From positions 1 through 64,000 of the forward strand of contig NZ_VOPH01000016.1 in assembly GCF_009765275.1 (NCBI RefSeq): DNA of 64,000 nucleotides, read 5' to 3'. How positions within the stretch are numbered: the first letter of the stretch is position 1; every line of letters starts with the position of its first letter. This document shows positions 16,398 through 23,272 of this stretch, piece after piece. The translations under genes were made by a program, and so were the position numbers. The notes below the pieces were generated by a model. That model did no database searches, had not been told where the DNA came from, and saw nothing but the letters and a program-made list of their open reading frames with translations. The stretch is from Chachezhania sediminis. GTDB taxonomy: Bacteria > Pseudomonadota > Alphaproteobacteria > Rhodobacterales > Rhodobacteraceae.

Positions 16398-18191
16398 ATG
16401 CAAACCCTGCAGAGGTTCCTTCTTCCCGATCCTGCGATCTGTACCGAGGAGGCGCTCTACTACCATGCCAAGGGGCCCTGTGGCTGGGACACGGGCAGCG
16501 CCACCCTGACCATGGGCCCCGGCGCGAGCATCGGCTTCGGCAGCTATTTCAATCTCTTCGCCCTGGGCAAGTGGGCCTCGGCCTGCACGCTGGACGGGCT
16601 GGTCCTGGAGGTCGAGGGCGAGGGCCTGGTGCAGCTGCGCGTGTCCCGCGCGATTCCGGACCGCTCGTGGGCGATCCTGACCTCCCAGGTGGTCACGCTG
16701 GTCCCGGGCACGGTCCATGGCATCGATCTCGGCGCGCTGCTCGACGGGGACGAGGACGGCGAGGCGCCGCGGGGGGTGCTGTGTCTCGACATCACCAACC
16801 TGGGCGATTCCGCGCGCTTCACCGGCGGCCGCTTCGCCACCCGGGCGGAACCGGAAAGCTGGCCGGCGCTGACCGTGTCGATCACCACCTTCAAGCGCGA
16901 GGTGCAGGTCCGCGATACCGTGGCCCGGCTGGAGGACTTCCTGGCCGGCTACGACCACGGTGACCGGATCGCGGTGCAGGTGGTCGACAATGGCCAGAGC
17001 GCGGGGATCGAGCCTTCGGCCCATGTCCGGCCGATGCCGAACCGCAACCTGGGCGGCGCCGGCGGCTTTGCCCGGGGCCTCTTGGAAGCGCAGGCGTCGG
17101 GCGCCACGCATTGCCTGTTCATGGACGACGACGCGTCCTTCCACATGGAAAACATCGCGCGCGCCTACATCTTCCTGGCGCTGGCCAAGGATTCGAAGAC
17201 CGCACTGGCGGGCGCCATGATCAACAACACCCACAAATGGGCGATGTGGGAAAACGGCGCCTGGTTCGACGGGTCCTGCCACCCGATGTACTGCGGCACC
17301 GACCTGCGCGATTTCGGCCAGGTCGTGAAGATGGAATTCGACAGCATCGCCAACCGGCCGGACACGCTCTATGGCGGCTGGTGGTTCTTCGCCTACCGCA
17401 TCGATCAGGTGGTGCATCACCCGTTCCCGTTCTTCGTGCGCGGCGACGACATCAGCTTTTCGCTGATGAACCCGTTCCAGGTGGTGACGCTGAACGGCGT
17501 GGTCAGCTTCCAGGACGACTTCACGGAAAAGGAAAGCGCCCAGACGCTGTACCTGGACCTGCGCAACCACCTGGTCCAGCACCTGGTGACGCCGGGGCTG
17601 GAACGGTCGGCCCTGGGCACGTCGAAAGTGGCGCTGCGCTTCATCCTGCGGTCGTGCCTCAGGCTTCATTACGAAAGCGCCGAGGCGCAGCTGATGGCCT
17701 GGCGCGACGTGATGGAGGGGCCGCAGTTCTTCGATGAAAACATCGACATGAGCAAGCGGCGCGGCGATATCAAGGCGCTGATGAAGGACGAGGTCTGGGG
17801 CCCGATGCAGCGGACCAAGGAGCGCCGCCGCCGGTCGGTCGGGCGGCGCAAGGTGATCGAGCGGCTGGGGCTGATCACGCTGAACGGTCATCTGGTGCCG
17901 TTCTGGAATACCTTCGGCGACCGGATCGAGGTGCCGATCGGCCAGCGCGGGCTGGTCTATTACTGCCTGGGCGCGGCCGAGGCGACCTTCGTCAACACCG
18001 ACCGGACCCGGTCCTATACGCTGAAGCATTCGAAGCGGCGGTTCTTCGGGATCATGCGCCAGGCGCTGAAGCAGACGATGGACTTCCGCCGCGACCACGA
18101 CGCGATCCGCGCCCGCTGGCGGCAAGGCTATGACGAGATGACCACGAAGGCCTACTGGGAAGAGACCCTGGCCAAGCCCGACGCGGCCTGA
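16398..18191 (+). CDS. Galactofuranosyltransferase GlfT2-like, GT2 family
   Basis: A 597-residue protein with the layout of GlfT2 (637 residues in mycobacteria). An N-terminal beta-sandwich of about 150 residues comes first. The GT-A domain then shows LTVSITTFKREVQVRDTVAR, MPNRNLGGAGGFARG and CLFMDDDASF (metal-binding Asp cluster), then GGWWFFAYRID and FVRGDDISFSL. The last 220 residues are helical and basic. GlfT2 polymerises galactofuranose from UDP-Galf at the membrane face. With glf and the Kps-type exporter in the same block, a galactofuranan or a glycan with Galf stretches is the likely product. Start ATG with CGGAG eight bases upstream. Confidence 0.87.
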   Translation: MQTLQRFLLPDPAICTEEALYYHAKGPCGWDTGSATLTMGPGASIGFGSYFNLFALGKWASACTLDGLVLEVEGEGLVQLRVSRAIPDRSWAILTSQVVTLVPGTVHGIDLGALLDGDEDGEAPRGVLCLDITNLGDSARFTGGRFATRAEPESWPALTVSITTFKREVQVRDTVARLEDFLAGYDHGDRIAVQVVDNGQSAGIEPSAHVRPMPNRNLGGAGGFARGLLEAQASGATHCLFMDDDASFHMENIARAYIFLALAKDSKTALAGAMINNTHKWAMWENGAWFDGSCHPMYCGTDLRDFGQVVKMEFDSIANRPDTLYGGWWFFAYRIDQVVHHPFPFFVRGDDISFSLMNPFQVVTLNGVVSFQDDFTEKESAQTLYLDLRNHLVQHLVTPGLERSALGTSKVALRFILRSCLRLHYESAEAQLMAWRDVMEGPQFFDENIDMSKRRGDIKALMKDEVWGPMQRTKERRRRSVGRRKVIERLGLITLNGHLVPFWNTFGDRIEVPIGQRGLVYYCLGAAEATFVNTDRTRSYTLKHSKRRFFGIMRQALKQTMDFRRDHDAIRARWRQGYDEMTTKAYWEETLAKPDAA

Positions 18192-18210
18192 GCCGGTTGC
18201 GCCTTGCGAT

Positions 18211-18234
18211 GCGGCGGGGTGAACCCCGCCCTGG
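18211..18234 (-). repeat. Short palindrome S2
   Basis: GCGGCGGGGTGAACCCCGCC then CTGGG. It lies just after the GlfT2-like gene. Confidence 0.7.
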
Positions 18235-18257
18235 GCGTTGCACCCGTGGCCGGTGTC

Positions 18258-18376
18258 GAGGGGGGCTCTGCCCCCCACGCGCCTTTGGCGCTCCCCCCGA
18301 GATATTTGAAGACCAAAGAAGTCAGGGGCGCGCGCCCGGCTTCTTCTTTTCAAAAATACTCCCGCCGGAGGCGGCC
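18258..18376 (+). repeat. Long hairpin repeat LR, copy 6
   Basis: Complete copy with leader hairpin and both arms. It lies between the convergent GlfT2-like and GT2 genes. Confidence 0.9.
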
Positions 18377-18410
18377 GGAGGACATGGCCGGGTGCCGCGC
18401 CCGAAACCGG

Positions 18411-18434
18411 GGTAGGGCGGGGTTTACCCCGCCG
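18411..18434 (+). repeat. Short palindrome S2
   Basis: GGTAGGGCGGGGTTTACCCC then GCCG, close to the S2 consensus; flanked by LR copy 6. Confidence 0.75.
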
Positions 18435-18507
18435 TCACGCCATGGCGGGGTAAGCGGCGGCTACTCAAGCAGACCTTCTCGCAGGCGCGTTACGCGGCAG
18501 GAACACA

Positions 18508-19500
18508 TCAGTTCAATGGGGCGTGGCCGCCGCTTACATGGCGGGCGATCAGGCGCCGGATCCCGGCCCAGAGTGCGGGTTCCGCGGCCTCGAGCGCGGC
18601 CCGGCGCTCCGCCGGCAGATACGTGGACAGGAAGGCGGCCGTGGCGCGGGACAGGTCGGGGCGCAGCTTTGGCTCCAGCATCGTGTCGATCCACAGGATC
18701 AGTCCGGCCGTGAAGGTCCAGAAGGCGGGCCCGTAGGGGCTGCCGGGGCGCTGCGCCAGTTCGGCCGCGATGCGGGCGAGGGGGCCGAAGGCCTCCAGCC
18801 GCTCCGGGCCACGGCGGTTGGTCAGGCGGTCTCCGGTTTCGGCCACGTAGTGGATCGCGCAGACCCGGTCCGAGACCAGGATCTGACGCGCGTTCAGGAA
18901 GCTCTGCCAATGCAGTTCCACGTCTTCGTGGACCAGGATCGGGGTGCAGTGGATGGCGTGGTCACGCAGGAAGGCGGTGCGGTAGATCTTGTTCCAGGGA
19001 TAGTTCGCCGTCTGCGCCAGGAGCGCCCCCTGGTCCGGCGTCAGGGCCGTCAGCGCCCCCAGCGCCACCCCGGCCGCGTCCCAGAAGCGCTGGTCGAAGC
19101 GCATCTGCCCCCAGGCCAGCTCGCGCGCGCGGCGGCTGTCATGATGCTGGAACAGGCAGAAGTCGAAGGCGCAGCCGTCCAGATCGGCCAGGAGCCCCGG
19201 CAGGTCCGCTGTCGGCAGGTCGTCGGCATCGAGGTAAAGGAGCCAGTCTCCCGTCGCTGCCGCCAGTGCCGCGTTGCGCGCAGCACCCGGGCCCAGGGCG
19301 GTGTCGTGCCGGATCAGCTGCAGCGTCCCGGGGGGCAGCCCCGCGGCCGCAGTCAGTGCGGTTGCCTCCAGCGGTTCGGCCGAGCCGTCGTCGACCACCA
19401 CGACCTGGGGCGCCACCGCCAGCCGCGCCAGCCGCGCCAGCAGGCGCGCCAGCGGTTCCGCATCGTCATGGGTCGGGATCGCGACGGTCAGGGATGCCAT
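18508..19500 (-). CDS. GT2 glycosyltransferase
   Basis: A 330-residue family 2 glycosyltransferase. It shows LTVAIPTHDDAEPLARLLARL at the N-terminus, VVVVDDGSAEPLEA, GPGAARNAAL and the DxD-type motif LLYLDADDL. An acceptor-side block FRRDHAIHCTPILVHEDVEL-like segment (true residues TAFLRDHAIHCTPILVHEDV) contains the ED pair typical of the catalytic base. Its start lies three bases after the stop of the upstream gene for the beta-rich 192-residue protein, so the two are probably co-translated. Donor and acceptor are unknown. Confidence 0.82.
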   Translation of the reverse strand: MASLTVAIPTHDDAEPLARLLARLARLAVAPQVVVVDDGSAEPLEATALTAAAGLPPGTLQLIRHDTALGPGAARNAALAAATGDWLLYLDADDLPTADLPGLLADLDGCAFDFCLFQHHDSRRARELAWGQMRFDQRFWDAAGVALGALTALTPDQGALLAQTANYPWNKIYRTAFLRDHAIHCTPILVHEDVELHWQSFLNARQILVSDRVCAIHYVAETGDRLTNRRGPERLEAFGPLARIAAELAQRPGSPYGPAFWTFTAGLILWIDTMLEPKLRPDLSRATAAFLSTYLPAERRAALEAAEPALWAGIRRLIARHVSGGHAPLN

Positions 19501-19503
19501 GGG

Positions 19504-20082
19504 TCAGGCCAGCACCACGTCCAGCGCGTGGACATGCCAGGACAGGCTTTGGGGGGGAAGGAACAGCACCAGCTCGCGCCAGGGGGCGGTGTCGGGTGCA
19601 TCCCCGGGCAGGAGTGCCGGCAGCCAGAACGCGTCCGTGTGGGTCCGCGGCTCCGCCACGGCCAGCAGGTGGCGCGGGAAGAACAGGTCGGTGAAGCCGC
19701 CCTCCTGCAGGCCTGACCGCAGGCAGGGCCGGACCATGATCTCTGTCCCCGCGGCCGACCGGCACATCAGCGCCAGGAAACGTGCCCCGGACAGGGCCCC
19801 CAGCTCGGGCAGGTCCAGCGCCACGTGCAGCGCGGCCCAGCTGCCGGTCCCGCCGGTTTCCAGCGACAGTTCCACGATCCGGTCGGCCGGGCTGCTCCAG
19901 TGCCCCGCGGGGGCCAGTCCCGGGTCGGCATGGAAGGACAGGCCGGGAGCCAGGTGCGTCTTCGCTCCCAGCGGGCCGTGATCCCGCGCCGCGCGCAGCC
20001 CTGCCAGCCCGGGCGCCACCGAGCGCGGGCCGCTGGGGGCCGAGATGGAGCCGGAACGGGGCGGGGCGGAGAGGTCGGTCAT
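19504..20082 (-). CDS. Stand-alone beta-sandwich protein, homologous to the C-terminus of the 25320 gene product
   Basis: This 192-residue protein has no signal peptide and no recognised family name. Residues about 75-192 align with the last 130 residues of the protein encoded at 25320-26789. GSWAALHVALDLPEL corresponds to GGWACLGMRIAPEVV; RFLALMCRSAAGTEIMVRPC corresponds to YVGVLLRLRSDALVSIRPTL; and both end with a hydrophobic strand (HVHALDVVLA, DVLALEPLLLS). The pattern of short strands suggests a jelly-roll or CBM-like fold. It is encoded directly upstream of a GT2 gene, so it may serve as a separate accessory domain for that enzyme. The ATG follows GGGAG. Confidence 0.6.
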   Translation of the reverse strand: MTDLSAPPRSGSISAPSGPRSVAPGLAGLRAARDHGPLGAKTHLAPGLSFHADPGLAPAGHWSSPADRIVELSLETGGTGSWAALHVALDLPELGALSGARFLALMCRSAAGTEIMVRPCLRSGLQEGGFTDLFFPRHLLAVAEPRTHTDAFWLPALLPGDAPDTAPWRELVLFLPPQSLSWHVHALDVVLA

Positions 20083-20137
20083 GGTGCTCCCTTAGCCTTC
20101 CGTGGCGGGCCGCGTCCAGTGGCGGGGAGGAGGGGAT

Positions 20138-20161
20138 GGCGGGGTGAAGCCCGCGCTACGC
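20138..20161 (-). repeat. Short palindrome S2
   Basis: GGCGGGGTGAAGCCCGCGCT then ACG, a diverged S2 copy. Confidence 0.55.
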
Positions 20162-20182
20162 GTTGTCCCTGCCATGACTGTC

Positions 20183-20312
20183 GAGGGGGGCCTGCCCCCC
20201 ACGCGCCTCCGGCGCTCCCCCGAGATATTTGAAGACCAAAGAAGTGGGGGGCGCGGAAGCAAGGTCGCGCCTGCCTTCTTCTTTTCACAAATACTCCCGC
20301 CGGAGGCGGCTG
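20183..20312 (+). repeat. Long hairpin repeat LR, copy 7
   Basis: Complete copy, between divergently transcribed genes, so it cannot serve both as a simple terminator. Confidence 0.9.
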
Positions 20313-20356
20313 GACGCCCGCAGCGTTTGCCACGACCTGCCAGCTTTCCCCTTTCC

Positions 20357-20380
20357 CGTAGGGCGGGGGTCACCCCGCCG
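20357..20380 (+). repeat. Short palindrome S2
   Basis: CGTAGGGCGGGGGTCACCCC then GCCG, about 130 bp before the acyltransferase start. Confidence 0.7.
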
Positions 20381-20490
20381 ACCCTTCTTCCAGGCCGCTG
20401 CCCCGGGGACTTGCAGGGTGGGAGAGCGGGTGCGACAAGGACCGCCAGAACGCGGCGGGACTTTTGCCCGCGACCGGAAGAGGATGGCAC

Positions 20491-21207
20491 ATGGGAGACG
20501 GCGGGATGCAGGTCAGGACCGGGTTGGAACGGATCCCGGTGGCCGATCTGCTCAAGGCGTCCCGGCGCGAGACGGTGACGAATTCCTGGCTGACCTGCGC
20601 GCCTTCCGTGCGGGACCGGATCCGCCTCAGCCTCCTGGGCAATCCGGACCTGCCCCGCGACGGCTACGAGATCGAGATCCTGTCGCCCGGTTTCGCCGGC
20701 GAGATCTGGCTGCAGATGGGCCCGGGGTCCGGGCGCCTGCGGGTTGCCGGATCGGGGCCGATGCGGCTGGACATCCGGATGTGGCGCGGGGCCACGATCG
20801 ACATCGGGGTGGGGACCACCGTCAACGGCGCGCGGATCGTGGCCGACGATGCCGATGTCGTGGTGGGGGCCGACAATCTGTGGTCGGACGAGATCATCGT
20901 ACAGTCGAACGACCAGCACGGCATCGTCGATGCCACCACCGGCGCGGTCCTGAACGGCGGCCGGCGCCGGATCGAGATCGGCGACCATGTCTGGATCGGC
21001 CGGCGGACGATGATCCTGCCGGATGTCACCATCGGGTCGGGAAGCATCCTGGCCGGCGGCGCGATCCTGAGCCGCGACATGGAGCCAAACTGCATCTACG
21101 GCGGCAACCCGGCCCGCCTGATCGCCGAGAACCGCAGCTGGAGCCGCCAGCCCACGGGCCCCAGCGCGGCCGAGGCGCGGTTCCTGGGGCTGACGCCCGA
21201 AGGCTGA
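20491..21207 (+). CDS. Hexapeptide-repeat acyltransferase (left-handed beta-helix)
   Basis: A 238-residue protein whose second half carries imperfect hexapeptide turns. The IEIGDHVWIGRRTMILPDVT block, IGSGSILAGGAIL and the closing CIYGGNPARLI are the classic end of xenobiotic/maltose acetyltransferase-type (XAT) enzymes. A conserved His (SNDQHGIVD) sits in the active-site loop. It probably O-acetylates, or otherwise acylates, a sugar of the polysaccharide using acyl-CoA. The N-terminal 60 residues are less typical. I chose the ATG at 20491 behind AAGAGG; an ATG at 20506 behind GGGAG is also possible. The frame's TTG at 20464 was rejected. Confidence 0.8.
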   Translation: MGDGGMQVRTGLERIPVADLLKASRRETVTNSWLTCAPSVRDRIRLSLLGNPDLPRDGYEIEILSPGFAGEIWLQMGPGSGRLRVAGSGPMRLDIRMWRGATIDIGVGTTVNGARIVADDADVVVGADNLWSDEIIVQSNDQHGIVDATTGAVLNGGRRRIEIGDHVWIGRRTMILPDVTIGSGSILAGGAILSRDMEPNCIYGGNPARLIAENRSWSRQPTGPSAAEARFLGLTPEG

Positions 21208-21221
21208 GATCGATCGGGAGC

Positions 21222-21248
21222 GGTGCGTGGGGACCACGCACCCTACGG
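21222..21248 (+). repeat. Palindrome S1
   Basis: Exact consensus core GTGCGTGGGGACCACGCAC followed by CCTACGG, in the 50-bp gap between convergent acyltransferase and sulfotransferase genes. Confidence 0.9.
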
Positions 21249-21257
21249 CCGGGAACC

Positions 21258-22019
21258 TCAGAGGTAGTCGGGGCCCCAGAAATCCGCTTGCTTGCCGGCA
21301 TAAGCGAACAGAGCCTGCACGTCGGGCTTCAGCGCCTCGACGATGGCGGTGCGGGCCGGGGTCGACAGGTCGGCGACCTTGGCCACGTTCCGCGCGCCCT
21401 GCATCACGTTGTGGGGGGCGGAGTCAATCTGGGCCGCGCTCTCGGTCACGCCCAGGAAGGCGAAGACCCGGTTCAGGGCGGGCACGAAATCGCGCTTCAG
21501 ATCCTCCAGGAAGACCGGTGCCACCTGGTCCGCGGGGAAGAGGTCCAGGTAGGCCTGCAGCTGGTGGTGATAACGGGTCCGGTCGACGAAGATCTGCCGT
21601 TCGGCCGGGTCTTCCATCGTCGCGTTCAGGTCCCGGTAGCGGTCGGGCTGGGTCCGGGACCAGTGGTTGAAATGCGACACGATCCGCGACAGCGGCTCGC
21701 GCATGACATAGAGGATCTTCATCTCCGGGTTATAGTCGCGGATCCGTTCCGCGACCTTCGGGAATTCGTCCCGGAAGGAATATTGCGGCGTCGCCTCGAA
21801 GCGGATCTTCACCTCCGGCCGGTCGGGCAGGGGCGGGAAATGCGCCTGGTACCAGTCGGGCCCCTTGCCGTAGCGCTGCGAGAAATACATCACTTCCTTC
21901 ACCTCGGATCCCGCGATCTGGGGATGCGCGTCGAGATAGCGGTAGAGCGAGGTGGTCCCCGCCTTGCCGGCGCCGACGATGATGGCGTTGGGGATGGTCG
22001 CGGAAGAGGTCTGTGTCAT
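21258..22019 (-). CDS. Sulfotransferase
   Basis: A 253-residue sulfotransferase. The PAPS loop is VGAGKAGTTSLYRYLDAHPQ near residue 15, followed by SEVKEVMYFS. The 3'-phosphate segment is ILYVMREPLSRIVSHFNHW. A later YHHQLQAYLDLFPADQVAPV, then LEDLKRD, is standard for the Sulfotransfer_1/3 families. It should add sulfate to a sugar of the exported glycan, or to a lipid acceptor. The ATG at 22019 has AGGA upstream; 15 more in-frame codons to 22064 lack family features. The gene is divergent from the GT2 operon at 22454. Confidence 0.85.
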   Translation of the reverse strand: MTQTSSATIPNAIIVGAGKAGTTSLYRYLDAHPQIAGSEVKEVMYFSQRYGKGPDWYQAHFPPLPDRPEVKIRFEATPQYSFRDEFPKVAERIRDYNPEMKILYVMREPLSRIVSHFNHWSRTQPDRYRDLNATMEDPAERQIFVDRTRYHHQLQAYLDLFPADQVAPVFLEDLKRDFVPALNRVFAFLGVTESAAQIDSAPHNVMQGARNVAKVADLSTPARTAIVEALKPDVQALFAYAGKQADFWGPDYL

Positions 22020-22094
22020 CGGATCCTGGCCGTGAGGGGCGGAAGGGCCGGGCCTGCCTAGCATGGTGGCGGGGACGCTGCCAGAGCGGGCGGC

Positions 22095-22261
22095 GGAAGG
22101 GGGCGCTGCCCCCGCCGCGCCTGGCGGCGCGACTCCCCCGGAGTATTTGTGAAAAGGAGAAGCCGGGCGCGCGGCCCTTCACTCCCGTGCCCCTGACTTC
22201 TTTGATCTCCAAGTACCTCGGGGGGAGCGCCAAAGGCGCGTGGGGGGCAGAGCCCCCCTCG
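22095..22261 (-). repeat. Long hairpin repeat LR, copy 8 (leader hairpins at both ends)
   Basis: Both arms are present with a GC-rich hairpin flanking each side (GGGGGCGCTGCCCCC on the left, GGGGGGCAGAGCCCCCC on the right). This looks like two half elements joined head to head. Confidence 0.85.
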
Positions 22262-22283
22262 ACCGTCACGCCAGGGACACCGC

Positions 22284-22306
22284 ACAGGGCGGGGTTCACC
22301 CCGCCG
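22284..22306 (+). repeat. Short palindrome S2
   Basis: CAGGGCGGGGTTCACCCCGC then CG, between LR copy 8 and the GT2 gene. Confidence 0.7.
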
Positions 22307-22453
22307 TTTCCGGGGCGGCCTGCGCGGGGGCCGATCCTTGACTTTCGGGGGCTGGACCGGCATCCCCGGGACCTGTGCCAGTGGCGTCCGTTCCGTCGTC
22401 GTTTTCCCGTCCTTGCAAGAGAGTGCGAGCCCGATTTGACTTCCGGATCCCCG

Positions 22454-23272
22454 ATGCCCGCACCCGAGGTCACGCCTGAGATTTCGCCTGCCATCTCGGT
22501 CGTCACGATCAATTACAACGACCTCGAAGGCCTCTATGCCACGCTGTCCAGCGCCGCGGCGCAGCTCTGGCCCGAGGGCGCGGCGGCGCCCGACTGGGAA
22601 CTGGTGGTGGTCGATGGCGGATCCTCCGACGGGTCGGCCAAGGTGGTCGAGGATTTCGACCCCTGGATCGCGCGCTGGGTCTCGGCCCCGGATGGCGGGA
22701 TCTACGACGCGATGAACCGCGGCGTTTCCATGGCCCGGGGGCGTTACGTCAACTTCATGAATGCGGGCGACTGTTTCTTCGACGGGTCCGTCCTGGCGCG
22801 CGCGGCCGCCCATATCGCCGCGCGGGAGGCCACGGGCACCGTGCCGGGGCTGTTTGCGGGCCGGGCCTATGCGCAGAACTCCGGCAAGCGCTACCAGTAC
22901 AACGACGTGCTCTGGAAGGGGATGGTCTGTTCGCACCAGGCCACCTTCAGCCGCCGCGACCTGCACCAGCGGTTCCCGTTCTCGACGACGTTGAAGATCG
23001 CGTCGGACTACCGCTTCTATGTCCAGTGCGAGGATGCGGGCTTTCCGCTGGAGTTCACGGATATCGACGTGGCGCGCATCGACACCTCGGGCGTCAGCTT
23101 CCTGGGGCTGGAGGGGCGCACGCTGGAACGGTTGGGGATCTGCCGGGAATACTATCGCCGGCCCGAGGTCTGGGCGCATTTCGACCGGATCGCGCGCGAG
23201 GGCGGATTTGCCCTGCCCGACTGGGCCGCGACCGAGGCCGCCTTCCTGGCAGCACCGGAGCCGGTCGCATGA
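22454..23272 (+). CDS. GT2 glycosyltransferase (WcaA/WcaE-like)
   Basis: A 272-residue family 2 glycosyltransferase with ISVVTINYNDLEGLYATL, LVVVDGGSSDGSAKVVEDF, the diagnostic SAPDGGIYDAMNRGVSMARG and GRYVNFMNAGDCFFD. The GGIYDAMN block is typical of colanic-acid-type and related GT2 enzymes acting on lipid-linked oligosaccharides. SGKRYQYNDVLWKGMVCSHQ contains the His of the acceptor region. Its stop overlaps the start of the fusion gene by ATGA, and that gene in turn overlaps the 25320 gene. The three are thus a tightly coupled operon. The start at 22454 was chosen by conservation; no strong ribosome site is visible. Confidence 0.85.
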   Translation: MPAPEVTPEISPAISVVTINYNDLEGLYATLSSAAAQLWPEGAAAPDWELVVVDGGSSDGSAKVVEDFDPWIARWVSAPDGGIYDAMNRGVSMARGRYVNFMNAGDCFFDGSVLARAAAHIAAREATGTVPGLFAGRAYAQNSGKRYQYNDVLWKGMVCSHQATFSRRDLHQRFPFSTTLKIASDYRFYVQCEDAGFPLEFTDIDVARIDTSGVSFLGLEGRTLERLGICREYYRRPEVWAHFDRIAREGGFALPDWAATEAAFLAAPEPVA

